A stretch of DNA of 64,000 bases, from positions 248,001 through 312,000 of the forward strand of contig NZ_JALPVL010000005.1 in the NCBI RefSeq assembly GCF_023544465.1, given 5' to 3'. Source of the DNA: Paractinoplanes maris. GTDB lineage: Bacteria; Actinomycetota; Actinomycetes; Mycobacteriales; Micromonosporaceae. The position numbers and the translations under genes were made by a program. Below the pieces are notes generated by a model. The model was given only the letters and a program-made list of their open reading frames with translations, made no database searches and was not told the origin of the DNA. Numbering within the stretch: position 1 is the stretch's first letter; every line of letters begins with the position of its first letter. Shown one piece after another: positions 26,508 to 35,898 of the stretch.

Positions 26508-29500
26508 GTGGGCGAGCACGGGGACTCCGCACCGCGGCTGCGGGTGACGCTGCTGGGTACCTTCCGGGTGGCCCGCGGCGAGGCCCCGGTGGCCGTGCCC
26601 GGCGCGCGGCTGCGAGCGCTGCTCGTCCGGCTCGCGCTCGGCGGTGGCCACGCCGTCGACCCGGGGATGCTGGTCGACGCGGTCTGGCCCGAGGACCGGC
26701 CGGCCGAGCCGGCCAACGCCCTCCAGTCCCTGGTGTCGCGCCTGCGCAAGATCCTGGGCTCGGCCGGCGCGGTCGTCCAGGTCGAGGGTGGCTATCGGCT
26801 CGACGTGGCCGGCGGCGACGTCGACGCGCTGCGCTTCGAGCGGCTGGCCGCCGACGGCCGCGACCAGCTGCGAGCGGGCGACCTGGCCGCCGCGGCGGCC
26901 CGGTTGACCGAGGCCACCGCGCTCTGGGCCGAGCCGGCCGTGGTCAGCGCGGTGGCCCCGGCCGCCGCCACCCGGCTCAAGCGGGCCGCGGTCGAGGCGG
27001 TGGCCGATCTGGCCGAGGCCGAGCTCGCGCTGGGCCGGGCCGGTGACGCCGCTGGTCGCCTGGCCACCCTGCTCGGCGAGCAGCCGATCGACGAGCGGGC
27101 GGCCGCCCTGCTGATGGACGCGCTGGCCGCTCAGGGCCGGCAGGCCGAGGCGCTGGGCGTCTACGAGACCGTGCGCGAGACCCTGGCCGAGCAGCTCGGG
27201 GCCGACCCGGGAGCGGCCCTGCGCGAACGCCATGTGCGCCTTCTGCGCTCCCCACGAGGCGACTTCGAACCGGCCGGCGGCTCGGCCCGCGACGCGGCCG
27301 AGCGCCCGGCGAGCAATCTGCCCGCACCGCTGACCAGCTTCGTCGGCCGCGGCGACGACCTGGCCCGGATCGACACGCTGCTGGCGGCCGGCCGCCTGGT
27401 CACGGTGGTCGGGCCGGGCGGGGCCGGCAAGACCCGGCTGGCCATCGAGGCCGGCCGGCGGCGGCGCCACGAATACCGGGACGGCACCTGGCTGGTCGAC
27501 CTGGCCGCGGTCACCGAGCCGGCCAAGGTGGGTGCGGCGCTGTTGTCCGCGGCCGGGCTGCGCGGGTCGGCGCTGTTCGAGACCGCGAGCCGCCTGCCGG
27601 GGCCCGGCGAGGAGCTCGACGTGCTGGCCGAGCAGCTGGGCGGCCGGGCCAGCCTGCTCGTGGTCGACAACTGCGAGCACGTCGTCGACGCCATCGCCTA
27701 CCTGCTGGCGGCGCTGCTCCCCCGGTGCCCCGCGCTGCAGGTGCTCGCCACCAGCCGCGAGCCGCTGGCCGTCGACGGGGAGGCGCTGGTGCCGCTCGGG
27801 CCGCTGACCCTGCCCGAGCCCGGCGACGGCGTCGAGCAGGTCCGGCGTACGGCATCGGTCCGGCTCTTCGTCGAGCGGGCCGCGGCCGTGCGCCCGGGCT
27901 TCGACGTCGACGGCACCACGCTGACCGACATCGTGCGGGTCGTCCGCGGGCTCGACGGCCTGCCGCTGGCCCTGGAGCTGGCCGCGGCCCGGCTGCGCAC
28001 GCTGTCACTGACCGAGTTGACCGGCGGGTTGTCCGACCGGTTCCGGCTGCTCACCACCGGTCACCGCACCGCCAATCCGCGCCACCGCACGCTCCGCGCG
28101 GTCATCGCCTGGAGCTGGGAGCTGCTCGGCGAGCACGAACGCACGGTGGCCGAGCGCGTCGCCGTGCTGCCGGGCGGCGTGACCGCGGCGACCGCGGCGG
28201 CCGTGTGCGCCGGCACGACGGTGTCCCCGGCCGAGATCCCCGAGCTGCTCGGCGCCCTGGTCGACCGGTCGCTGCTGCAGCTCGCCGCCGAGCCGGGCCG
28301 TTACCGGATGCTGGAGACCCTGCGCGAGTACGGCATGGAGCGCCTGGCCGAGCGGGGCGAGCTGACCGCCGTACGCGATCGGGCCGCCCGTCATCTCGCC
28401 GCGCTCGTCGCCCGGCTGGAACCGCAGCTGCGTGACCGCCGCCAGCTGGACGCGCTGCACGAACTGAACGCCGAGTACGACAACGCCTTGGCCGCGCTGC
28501 GCCACCTCTGCGACCTCGGCGACGGCACCGCTGCGGTGGCGCTGGCGATGAACCTGGCCTGGTACTGGCAGATGTTCGGCCGGCACACCGACGCGACCTA
28601 CTGGCTGGCCGAGGCGCTGGCCGTGCCCGCGACGGGCCACTCGCTGCACCGGGACTGCGCCGAGGCGGTACTCCTGCTCAACCGGGTCGGCGCCCGGTCG
28701 GCGATGACCCCCGAGGCGGTCGAGAAGAGTGAGTCGGAGCTGCGCGCGCTCGCCGACCGCCTGCTCTCCTACCCGGCGTTGCCCGGGCTGGCCGGCGCCC
28801 TCACCGCGCTGGCGTTGTTCTTCCTGCAGGAGGACGAGGCGTCGCTGGCCGTCACCGACCGCCTGGTCGAAGGCTCCGACGTCTGGCTGGCCGGCCTGGC
28901 CCACCTGTTCCGCGCGCAGTTCGCCGAGAACGAGGGCGACATGCCGCGGATGGCGATGAACGTGACGGCCGCGCTCGCCTGCTTCGCCCAGGTCGGCGAC
29001 CGCTGGGGCCAGGCCACCGCGCTGCCGATGCAGGCGCTGCTGCGGCAGTACGACGGCGACCTCGAGGGCGCCCTGGCCGACCTCGACCGGGCTCGCTCGA
29101 TGGCCCGCCAGTTCGGCTCGCTCAGCCTCAACGACGAGTTCTTCATCGACCTGCGCTGGGTCGACCTGCACATGCGCCAGGGCGACAACGAGCAGGCCGT
29201 CGCCATGCTGATCTCGCTGCGCGAGCGAGCGCTGCACGCCGCCGCACCCGAGATGGTCGTCCTGCTGAACGCCCTCGAAGGCGGCATGTGGGTGCGCCTG
29301 GGCGACCTGGCCCGCGCCGGCGATCTGATCACCCTGGCCGAGGCCGGCATGGCCGCCGACCCCCTGTTCGCCGGCGACCACGGCCGCGCGATCACCGGCG
29401 CGGTCCGGGCGTTCCTCGACCTGGAGCTGGGTGACCTGGCCGGCGCCCAGCGGGCGCTGGCCGGGGCCTACACGGCGGCCGTCGAAAGTCGCGACAAGCC

Positions 29501-29780
29501 GATTCTGGCCCTGGTCGCGGTGGCCGCGGCCGGCCTGGCCGAGCGGCAGCAGCGCCCCCACGAGGCGGCCCGCCTGCTCGGCGCGGCCGCCCGCCTGCGC
29601 GGCAGCCACGACCGCAGCGACCCGACCGTGCGCGAGCTGACCACCAAGGTCCAGGCCGCCCTGGGCGAGGACGACTTCACCCGGGCCTACGGAACGGGCT
29701 TCGAGCTCGACGGCCAAACCGCTTCCGCGCTGGTCGGCAGCTCCGGCGGCCCCGAGGGCCAGGCACTGTCGGGCCCGTGA
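26508..29780 (+). CDS. SARP/AfsR-like regulator with ATPase domain
   Basis: This is a 1090-aa regulator. An N-terminal OmpR-like DNA-binding domain (about residues 10-95) and BTAD (about 100-240) are followed by a STAND-type ATPase with P-loop VGPGGAGKTRLA (about 302-313) and Walker B LLVVDNCEHV (about 384), then EVNRTLRA-like wording (NPRHRTLRAVIAWSWELL) typical of these predicted ATPases, and a TPR-like C-terminus. I chose the GTG at 26508, 8 nt after GGGAGGA; the frame stays open far upstream over the tctC gene without homology. It is divergent from tctC and may or may not regulate it. Probably a pathway-specific or global activator. Confidence 0.9.
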   Translation: MGEHGDSAPRLRVTLLGTFRVARGEAPVAVPGARLRALLVRLALGGGHAVDPGMLVDAVWPEDRPAEPANALQSLVSRLRKILGSAGAVVQVEGGYRLDVAGGDVDALRFERLAADGRDQLRAGDLAAAAARLTEATALWAEPAVVSAVAPAAATRLKRAAVEAVADLAEAELALGRAGDAAGRLATLLGEQPIDERAAALLMDALAAQGRQAEALGVYETVRETLAEQLGADPGAALRERHVRLLRSPRGDFEPAGGSARDAAERPASNLPAPLTSFVGRGDDLARIDTLLAAGRLVTVVGPGGAGKTRLAIEAGRRRRHEYRDGTWLVDLAAVTEPAKVGAALLSAAGLRGSALFETASRLPGPGEELDVLAEQLGGRASLLVVDNCEHVVDAIAYLLAALLPRCPALQVLATSREPLAVDGEALVPLGPLTLPEPGDGVEQVRRTASVRLFVERAAAVRPGFDVDGTTLTDIVRVVRGLDGLPLALELAAARLRTLSLTELTGGLSDRFRLLTTGHRTANPRHRTLRAVIAWSWELLGEHERTVAERVAVLPGGVTAATAAAVCAGTTVSPAEIPELLGALVDRSLLQLAAEPGRYRMLETLREYGMERLAERGELTAVRDRAARHLAALVARLEPQLRDRRQLDALHELNAEYDNALAALRHLCDLGDGTAAVALAMNLAWYWQMFGRHTDATYWLAEALAVPATGHSLHRDCAEAVLLLNRVGARSAMTPEAVEKSESELRALADRLLSYPALPGLAGALTALALFFLQEDEASLAVTDRLVEGSDVWLAGLAHLFRAQFAENEGDMPRMAMNVTAALACFAQVGDRWGQATALPMQALLRQYDGDLEGALADLDRARSMARQFGSLSLNDEFFIDLRWVDLHMRQGDNEQAVAMLISLRERALHAAAPEMVVLLNALEGGMWVRLGDLARAGDLITLAEAGMAADPLFAGDHGRAITGAVRAFLDLELGDLAGAQRALAGAYTAAVESRDKPILALVAVAAAGLAERQQRPHEAARLLGAAARLRGSHDRSDPTVRELTTKVQAALGEDDFTRAYGTGFELDGQTASALVGSSGGPEGQALSGP

Positions 29781-29785
29781 CCCCC

Positions 29786-29821
29786 GCCGGCGGCCATCGG
29801 CCGTCCGCTGGAACCGCCGGC
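29786..29821. terminator. Possible hairpin terminator after the SARP gene
   Basis: GCCGGCGG (29786-29793) pairs with CCGCCGGC (29814-29821) around a 20-nt loop, just after the SARP stop and before the convergent 94-aa gene. The long loop makes it weaker than the other hairpins here. Confidence 0.35.
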
Positions 29822-29887
29822 AGCCGATTGGCCCCACCCGGTCGCCCGCGTCAAAGCTCGCGAACCGGAGCCATCTCGACGGTGCTC

Positions 29888-30172
29888 CTACTCGCCGGCC
29901 GGGACGGTGACGAACCCGTCGGTCCACCTGTCCTCATCGACCGTGTACTGGTCGAGGAAAAAGCAGTCCGGTTCATCCTGGAAGCCCGGCAGCAGCCTCG
30001 CTCGCTCGATCCGCTCCTTGGCCTTCCGCTCAGTCGAGTAAGCACCAAGAATCTTCACGTCGTCACCGTCTTCTTCGTCCCAGTCGAGTTCTCCGCTTTC
30101 GTCGCGGTGTCGCGTGGGCCTGCCGTCGACAAAGGGCGCATGCCGAATGTGCCAGAGCACGAAGATCTCCAC
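29888..30172 (-). CDS. Small acidic conserved protein
   Basis: The 94-aa protein begins MEIFVLWHIRHAPFVDG and ends DCFFLDQYTVDEDRWTDGFV. The central AYSTERKAKERIERARLLPG followed by a Pro/Phe-rich end resembles a widespread family of small proteins of unknown function (I think of DUF7336, with low certainty), often ending DKDHWTEGF. It is strongly acidic and has no membrane segment. It is transcribed alone. Confidence 0.68.
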   Translation of the reverse strand: MEIFVLWHIRHAPFVDGRPTRHRDESGELDWDEEDGDDVKILGAYSTERKAKERIERARLLPGFQDEPDCFFLDQYTVDEDRWTDGFVTVPAGE

Positions 30173-30274
30173 GACGCGACCTTACGAGCGAACCGACGTC
30201 CTCGCGCCCATGCACGCCGCATCTCGGCGACGCACATTCGGCACGGCCGAGAACGGGCCAGTACGACACGTGAA

Positions 30275-30302
30275 CCGGACCCGCCTGTTCAGGCGGGTCC
30301 GG
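30275..30302 (-). terminator. Hairpin terminator of the drrAB-like operon
   Basis: CCGGACCCGCCTG (30275-30287) and CAGGCGGGTCCGG (30290-30302) are perfect 13-bp complements separated by TT. The real loop must open a few pairs. It lies 38 bp downstream of the permease stop on the minus strand. There is no U-tract, as is common in actinobacteria. Confidence 0.7.
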
Positions 30303-30340
30303 AATCTCCCGGGGCAGTTGTCGCGTTCGGCTGCCGCTGG

Positions 30341-31168
30341 TCAGGCGCGGCGGGCGTAGGCGCGCAGGGCCAGGGGGACGAAGACGATCAGGAGGCCGGC
30401 CATCCAGGCCAGGGTGATCGTCAGGTTGTGGGCGACCGGACCGCCGAGCAGCAGGCCCCGGATGGTCGACACCAGCGGGGTGATCGGGTTGACGTGGACG
30501 AAGGCCTGCAGCCAGCCCGGCAGGGTGTTCGTCTGGACGAAGACGTTGCTGCCGAAGGAGAGCGGGAAGATCAGCAGGAACATCACGCCCTGGACGGCAC
30601 CGGGCGTGCGGACCAGCATGCCGACCCAGACCGAGATCCAGCAGAAGCACAGGCCGAACCCGATGGACAGCGCGACCGCGGCCACGGTGGGTACGAATCC
30701 CGTCTCCACGCGGAAGCCCAGCAGCGTGCCGAAGCCCAGCATGAACACGCAGACCGTCAGGTAGCGGACGACGTCGGCCGCGACCGCGCCGACCAGCGGG
30801 GCCGAGCGGGCCACCGGCAGCGAGCGGAAACGGTCGAAGACGCCCTTCTCGATGTCGGCGTTCAGGTTCTGACCGAGCGCGATGCCGCCCAGGGCCAGTG
30901 ACTGCGCGAGCAGGCCGGGCAGCAGGAACTGCAGGTACGCGCCGCGGTCGCCGCCGGCGATGGCCCCGCCGAACAGGAACGTGAAGAGCAGCAGGAAGAT
31001 CACCGGTTGGATGGTGACGTCGATCAGGGCCTCGGGCGTACGCAGGGTCTTGATCAGACTTCGGCGGGCCAGCGCCATACTGTGGCGCATCAATGCCGCC
31101 AGTGCGCCGCCGCGTGGCCGGTCGATGTCGCCGGAGAAGCCGCGGGTGGGGACGTCGAGGGTGGTCAT
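30341..31168 (-). CDS. ABC-2 type exporter permease (DrrB-like)
   Basis: The 275-aa protein has six transmembrane helices and the ABC-2 signature region: FLLPGLLAQSLALGGIALGQ, then GVFDRFRSLPVARSAPL, and a final NPITPLVSTIRGLLLGG. This matches the daunorubicin-resistance DrrB family of drug exporters. It starts inside the ATPase gene (ATGA, 31165-31168). Confidence 0.93.
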   Translation of the reverse strand: MTTLDVPTRGFSGDIDRPRGGALAALMRHSMALARRSLIKTLRTPEALIDVTIQPVIFLLLFTFLFGGAIAGGDRGAYLQFLLPGLLAQSLALGGIALGQNLNADIEKGVFDRFRSLPVARSAPLVGAVAADVVRYLTVCVFMLGFGTLLGFRVETGFVPTVAAVALSIGFGLCFCWISVWVGMLVRTPGAVQGVMFLLIFPLSFGSNVFVQTNTLPGWLQAFVHVNPITPLVSTIRGLLLGGPVAHNLTITLAWMAGLLIVFVPLALRAYARRA

Positions 31169-32148
31169 ACGAGCTCGTTCTCCTTGGCAGCGGTGGGGGT
31201 CCCCTCAGTCAGGGCGTGGAACACCTCGTCGAGGCTGGGCAGGTGCAGCCCGAGGTCGACCAGCTCGATGCCGGCCTGGCGCAGCGCGGGCACAGCCCGG
31301 TCGAGCGCCATGTCGTCGGCCACCGGCACGCTGACCGCGCCGGGCCGAGCACCCGCGGCGGTGTCGGCCGACGCGTTGGTGCCGGGGGCGGCCACCGCGT
31401 CCAGCACGCGCATGGCGTCCGGCACCCGGGTGGGGTCGGCCGGGCGTACGCGAAGGGTCAGACCGCCGACCCGGCGCTTGAGACCGTCGGGCGAGTCGTG
31501 GGCGATCACCCGGCCCTGGTTGATCACGACGATCTCGTCGGCCAGCGCGTCCGCCTCCTCCAGGTACTGCGTGGTCAGCAGCACGCTGGCGCCCTGGGTG
31601 ACCTGGGTGCGCACGACGCCCCACATGTCCTCGCGCTTGGCCGGGTCGAGACCGGTGGTCGGCTCGTCGAGGAAGATCACCTCGGGGTGGCCGACCAGGC
31701 TCGCGGCCAGGTCGAGTCGGCGCCGCATGCCGCCGGAGTAGGTCTTGGCCATCCGGCCGGCCGCCTCGGACAGGTCGAACCACTCGAGCAGCTCGGCCGC
31801 GCGCTTCTTGGCGTCCCTGGTCGTCAGATCGAGCAGCCGGCCGATCAGCACCAGGTTCTGGGTGCCGGTCAGGTCCTCGTCGACGCTGGCGTACTGGCCG
31901 GTCAGGCCGATCCGGCGGCGGACCCGGGCCGGCTGTTTGAGCACGTCGATGCCGGCCACCTCGGCGTAGCCCTCGTCGGGGCGCAGCAGGGTGGCGAGCA
32001 CGCGGACGGCCGTGGTCTTGCCGGCGCCGTTGGGCCCGAGCACGCCGAGCACGGTGCCCCGGCGCATCGCGAGATCCACCCCGTCGAGCGCCTGGGTCTT
32101 GCCGAAGCGCTTGCGGAGTCCTTCCGCGCGCACCACGAGGTCACTCAT
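31165..32148 (-). CDS. Daunorubicin-resistance-type ABC ATPase (DrrA-like)
   Basis: This 327-aa ATPase has Walker A GPNGAGKTT, Q-loop GLTGQYASVDEDLTG (a DrrA hallmark), signature YSGGMRRRLDLAASL, Walker B VIFLDEPTTGLDP and the C-terminal domain with LPSLDEVFHALTEG. Such proteins power export of hydrophobic drugs with a DrrB partner. No biosynthetic gene is adjacent, so the substrate is unknown. Confidence 0.95.
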   Translation of the reverse strand: MSDLVVRAEGLRKRFGKTQALDGVDLAMRRGTVLGVLGPNGAGKTTAVRVLATLLRPDEGYAEVAGIDVLKQPARVRRRIGLTGQYASVDEDLTGTQNLVLIGRLLDLTTRDAKKRAAELLEWFDLSEAAGRMAKTYSGGMRRRLDLAASLVGHPEVIFLDEPTTGLDPAKREDMWGVVRTQVTQGASVLLTTQYLEEADALADEIVVINQGRVIAHDSPDGLKRRVGGLTLRVRPADPTRVPDAMRVLDAVAAPGTNASADTAAGARPGAVSVPVADDMALDRAVPALRQAGIELVDLGLHLPSLDEVFHALTEGTPTAAKENELV

Positions 32149-32274
32149 GTGTCTTACCTCCCGTTTCGAGCGGCGCCGTGTGGCGCCGGCTCTCGACTGG
32201 AAGGTTCGCGTGCCGCGCTGACATCACGCGCACATATGGCTGACATCGCCGCACACGCGGCCGGCCCGAGCCTG

Positions 32275-33222
32275 TCAGCGGCGGCGGTGGGTCCCCCGGC
32301 GTGGCCGTACGGTCCACGCGATCAACGCTCCGACCAGCAGAACCAGCGGGATGGCGGCGATCCAGAGCAGTGGCGGTGTGGGCTCGCTCACCGACGCTTG
32401 CGGGGCGGCCGCCGCCCTCGGCTTGGCGGGCACGGGTGAGGGGGAAGGTTTGGGCCGCGGCTTGAGGTCGGCGCCCACCACCGACAGGATCCAGGGCGCG
32501 ATCGCGTCGACGCGCGTGGAGGTGTCGGCACCGCTGTGCGGGCAGCGGGGGCCCCGGCTGACCACCGCGACCACGACCGCCGGCTTGCCGTCGGCGAAGT
32601 AGGGCCCGCCGGAGTCGTGCGGGCAGGCGCTGGTGGTCTTGCGCGGGGCGATGCCCTCCACGCTCAGCTCGGTTTTCGCCACCGAGGTGACCTCGAACTG
32701 GCCGGTCTGCAGGCGTGAGGCCGTCTGCTTGGCGGTGCCGCTGGTCAGCCCGAAGCCGACGAGCCGCAGCCGCTGGCCGTCGGTGGGTTTCTTGCGGTTG
32801 AGCTTGAGCGGGGTGATGCCGGTGATCGGCTTGTCGAGCCGGGCCAGCGCCACGTCGGCCGTGCCGTGCTGACGCACCTCGACGACGTTGGCGCTGAACC
32901 CGGCCTTGCCCTTGAGATCAGCCCGGCCCACGGTGGCGATCGTCTTGTCGGCGACCGTGCGCGAGACCCGCTGGTCGTTCTCGTCCTTGAAGCAGTGGCC
33001 GGCCGTCAGCACCCAGCGCGGCGAGATCAGGCCGCCCGAGCAGGAGCTGTTGCGCTTGCCGCCGTCGGCCGTCGGGATGCCGATGTCGGTGAGCTTGACC
33101 GCGAACTCGTACGTTCCGTCGGGCACACCCTCACCGTTCGCGATCGCGTGGGCCGGTGTGCTCACCGCCCCGGTGATCAGGATCGCGACCACCGCGACGA
33201 GGACCCTCGATAGCGTCTTCAT
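32275..33222 (-). CDS. Membrane-anchored trypsin-like serine protease
   Basis: The 315-aa product has a signal peptide (residues 1-26, ending STPAHA), a chymotrypsin-fold domain with the full triad motifs WVLTAGHC (His), DVALARL (Asp) and CPHDSGGPYF (Ser), then a Pro-rich linker (PRPKPSPSPVPAKPRA) and a C-terminal transmembrane helix (about residues 278-300) followed by basic RPRRGTHRRR. It should therefore be displayed on the outer face of the membrane. ATG start at 33220-33222 without a clear ribosome binding site. Confidence 0.9.
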   Translation of the reverse strand: MKTLSRVLVAVVAILITGAVSTPAHAIANGEGVPDGTYEFAVKLTDIGIPTADGGKRNSSCSGGLISPRWVLTAGHCFKDENDQRVSRTVADKTIATVGRADLKGKAGFSANVVEVRQHGTADVALARLDKPITGITPLKLNRKKPTDGQRLRLVGFGLTSGTAKQTASRLQTGQFEVTSVAKTELSVEGIAPRKTTSACPHDSGGPYFADGKPAVVVAVVSRGPRCPHSGADTSTRVDAIAPWILSVVGADLKPRPKPSPSPVPAKPRAAAAPQASVSEPTPPLLWIAAIPLVLLVGALIAWTVRPRRGTHRRR

Positions 33223-33262
33223 CGGAGACGACAATAGAGGTCTGGCGCCAATTGCAGAGTGT

Positions 33263-33293
33263 GTCCCCGGGGATACGCACGATCCCCGGGGAC
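33263..33293 (-). terminator. Strong hairpin terminator
   Basis: GTCCCCGGGGAT (33263-33274) and ATCCCCGGGGAC (33282-33293) make a perfect 12-bp stem with a 7-nt loop, 7 nt downstream of the hydrolase stop on the minus strand. Confidence 0.75.
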
Positions 33294-33300
33294 GGCGGGC

Positions 33301-34125
33301 TCAGGACTGCAGCCACTCCAGCAGGTCGGCGTTGATCGTGTCGGCCTGGGTGGTCGGCATGCCGTGCGGGAAACCCTCGTACGACTTGAGCGTGCCGTTC
33401 TTGAGGAGCTTGGCCGACAGCGGGCCGGCGTCCGCGTAGGGCACGATCTGGTCGTCGGTGCCGTGCATGACCAGGACCGGCACGGTGATCTTCTTGAGGT
33501 CCTCGGTGAAGTCGGTCTGCGAGAACGCCACGATGCCGTCGTAGTGCGCCTTGGCGCCGCCCTGCATGCCCTGGCGCCACCAGTTCGCGATGATCGCCTC
33601 GGACGACTCGACGCCCGGCCGGTTGAAGCCGTAGAACGGGCCGGACGGCAGCGCGCGGTAGAACTCCGAGCGGTTGGCCGCGAGCTGTGCCTGCAGGTCG
33701 TCGAAGACGCTCTTGGGCAGGCCGCCCGGGTTGGCCTCGGTCTGCACCATGAGCGGCGGCACCGCGCTGATCAGCACACCGCGGGCGACCCGCTCCTCGC
33801 CGTGCCGGGCGATGTAGTGGGCGACCTCGCCGCCGCCGGTGGAATGGCCGACGTGGATCGCGTCGTGCAGGTCGAGATGGTCGACGACGGCCTTGAGGTC
33901 GTCGGCGTAGTGGTCCATGTCGTGGCCGTCACTGACCTGAGTGGACCGTCCGTGGCCGCGGCGGTCGGCCGCGATCACCCGGTATCCCTTGCTCAGGAAG
34001 AACAGCATCTGGGTGTCCCAGTCGTCGGCCGACAGCGGCCAGCCGTGGCTGAAGACGATGGGCTGCCCCGAGCCCCAGTCCTTGTAGAAGATCTCGACGC
34101 CGTCGGTGGTGGTTACGTAGCCCAT
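33301..34125 (-). CDS. Alpha/beta hydrolase, non-haem haloperoxidase-like
   Basis: The 274-aa protein matches the perhydrolase/haloperoxidase group: [17 protein letters not shown] at the N-terminus, oxyanion region [13 protein letters not shown], nucleophile elbow [11 protein letters not shown] (Ser about residue 98), acid in [11 protein letters not shown] and His in [11 protein letters not shown]. Members hydrolyse esters and can form peracids; the natural substrate is usually unknown. ATG start at 34123-34125. It stands alone with its own terminator. Confidence 0.93.
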   Translation of the reverse strand: MGYVTTTDGVEIFYKDWGSGQPIVFSHGWPLSADDWDTQMLFFLSKGYRVIAADRRGHGRSTQVSDGHDMDHYADDLKAVVDHLDLHDAIHVGHSTGGGEVAHYIARHGEERVARGVLISAVPPLMVQTEANPGGLPKSVFDDLQAQLAANRSEFYRALPSGPFYGFNRPGVESSEAIIANWWRQGMQGGAKAHYDGIVAFSQTDFTEDLKKITVPVLVMHGTDDQIVPYADAGPLSAKLLKNGTLKSYEGFPHGMPTTQADTINADLLEWLQS

Positions 34126-34344
34126 GCCGATCTCCGCTTCAGTGTCTGCGAGGAGTGCTCCCGCAGGCCAAGCTATGCCCCGCCACCTGCCCGGCAACAG
34201 CTTTACGTGATGAACGACAACTTTGACGAGGCGGCCGTCACAACCGCGGCCGGTCCGCGGTCAGGGGTGCGCGGACCGAGCTGCCTGAGCTTCAGGTGGC
34301 CCGCCTGGCCGCCTAGGGGATGAGCAACTTGGGCGGACAGTGCA

Positions 34345-34375
34345 TCGGCTCGCGCCTCGAGGAGACGCGAGCCGA
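34345..34375 (-). terminator. Hairpin terminator of the DUF3455 gene
   Basis: TCGGCTCGCG (34345-34354) and CGCGAGCCGA (34366-34375) form a perfect 10-bp stem with an 11-nt loop, 19 bp past the stop of the upstream minus-strand gene. Confidence 0.65.
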
Positions 34376-34394
34376 CGGTGGGGAAACGTGGCGG

Positions 34395-34973
34395 TCAGAC
34401 CTTCCAGAAGACGTAGACCGCGCCGTACTTGACGGCCTGGGTGGCGCCGTCCGTGCAGGGGCCGGCCGGGGCGGTGCCGCCCGAGGTCAGCAGCCGGCTG
34501 ATGTGGGTGGCGGTGCCGAGCACGCCGCTGCCCGACTTCTCGGTGACCTCGAGCAGCAGCTCCGGGATCGTGCCGGTGCGCGGGCTCTCGGCGACCTTCT
34601 TGGCCTTGACCAACGAGTTGTCGCGGGTCGACTGCCAGCTCGGCCCGCCGAAGTGGTGCACCCGGCCGCCGGTGCCGACCAGCTGGGCCTCGGGCACCGA
34701 GGCGGGGCCGAAGACGTTGGCGGCGCAGGTGTAGTTCTGGGTGCCGGAGACGACGACGTACGCGCCGATCGGCTTGGCGCCCTTCGGCGGCTTGATGGCC
34801 GCCGGGATGCCCGGGATCGAGACCGCGCGGGCACCGGGCCCGACCGCGGCCGGCGCGACGGCGGCCTGCTCGGCGGCTGAGGCGTTGAAGGTCACGGCGC
34901 CGACGGTGGCCACCACGGCGGCCATCCCCACCCCGGCGGCGGCGCGAACCCGGGAACGCTTCGTGTTGAGCAT
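34395..34973 (-). CDS. Secreted DUF3455-family protein
   Basis: This 192-aa secreted protein has a signal peptide ending near AVTFNASA, then VPEAQLVGTGGRVHHFGGPS and a core with GTQNYTCAANVFGP, which match the DUF3455 family of exported proteins of unknown function (common in actinobacteria and some fungi). The ATG at 34971-34973 has a GAGGAGA ribosome binding site. Confidence 0.82.
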   Translation of the reverse strand: MLNTKRSRVRAAAGVGMAAVVATVGAVTFNASAAEQAAVAPAAVGPGARAVSIPGIPAAIKPPKGAKPIGAYVVVSGTQNYTCAANVFGPASVPEAQLVGTGGRVHHFGGPSWQSTRDNSLVKAKKVAESPRTGTIPELLLEVTEKSGSGVLGTATHISRLLTSGGTAPAGPCTDGATQAVKYGAVYVFWKV

Positions 34974-35141
34974 GAAGATGTCTCCTCTTTTGTGGGGCGT
35001 TGAGCGTCGCCCCGTCGACGGGAGACACGGCTCCGAGCCGCGCGCAGATGTATATCGGTGTCGATGTTGCCCGTTCGTCCTTCTTGGATGGTACGAACGG
35101 CCGACCCCCAACGTTTTCGCAGGCCAGGATGCATCCTGCCT

Positions 35142-35771
35142 TCAGGACTCCCGGGTGGACACCGGGTGAACGCGGCCTGTCCCGACACCCTTGGCCGAGC
35201 AGACGGTCTGCGGACCACTGACAAAAATCGAGGCCGTCTCGTCCGGCGGGTAGACCCGGTACCCGCGCACCTCAACCGGCTTGCACTGCCCCGCGTCGAA
35301 GTTGGCGGAGATCGGCCAGATCACCAACGAGTAGACCACCCCGCCCGGCTCGACCGTGACGGTCCTCTTGCCCGACTGCCCCGCTTCGCGGCTGAACGCC
35401 TCGTTGACCTGCGTCCCGTTGTCGCCGGCCACCCAGGAGACCCCCGGGTAGCCGAACAGGGTGCAGGCCCGGTCCGACTTGTTGCCGAAGACCAGATCGA
35501 CCGACCGGCTGCCCGCCGCCGCGTCCCCCTCCCCGGTCCGGACACTCAGATCCGCCGTACGACATCGAGGCGTGGCCGGTCTGCTCGTCGGCGAGGCCGG
35601 GCCGGTCGTGGCCGTCGTCCCGGTCGACGGCGACGCCAACGGCGACGGCGACTCGGTGGCCGGGCTGGTGGCGGGCGCGCTGGGAACCGGCGCCGGACCG
35701 GCGGTGTTGCCGGACGACCCGCAGCCGGCCAGGAGCAACACCGGCACGGCCAGGAAAACGAGGCGCTTCAT
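35142..35771 (-). CDS. DUF4232 lipoprotein
   Basis: The 209-aa protein has a lipoprotein signal (VFLAVPVLLLAGCGSSG, lipobox LAGC), a Ser/Thr/Pro-rich linker and a C-terminal DUF4232-type beta domain with CRTADLSVRTGEGDA, DLVFGNKSDRACTLFGYPGV and a C-terminal CKPVEVRGYRVYPPDET. It should be anchored to the outer face of the membrane; the function of this family is unknown. Confidence 0.85.
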   Translation of the reverse strand: MKRLVFLAVPVLLLAGCGSSGNTAGPAPVPSAPATSPATESPSPLASPSTGTTATTGPASPTSRPATPRCRTADLSVRTGEGDAAAGSRSVDLVFGNKSDRACTLFGYPGVSWVAGDNGTQVNEAFSREAGQSGKRTVTVEPGGVVYSLVIWPISANFDAGQCKPVEVRGYRVYPPDETASIFVSGPQTVCSAKGVGTGRVHPVSTRES

Positions 35772-35857
35772 GACTCCGGTTTACCGCCGAGTATCGGCCG
35801 GCAACCGCACTCTCCGAGGTGATCCGCACGACGGAGCCCCGTTTCGGCCGGACGTGA

Positions 35858-35887
35858 CGGCCGGCACCCGGTGAGGAGTGCCGGCCG
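35858..35887 (-). terminator. Hairpin terminator
   Basis: CGGCCGGCAC (35858-35867) and GTGCCGGCCG (35878-35887) make a perfect 10-bp stem with a 10-nt loop, 11 nt after the stop of the ricin-like gene. Confidence 0.65.
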
Positions 35888-35898
35888 GGCTCACCGTG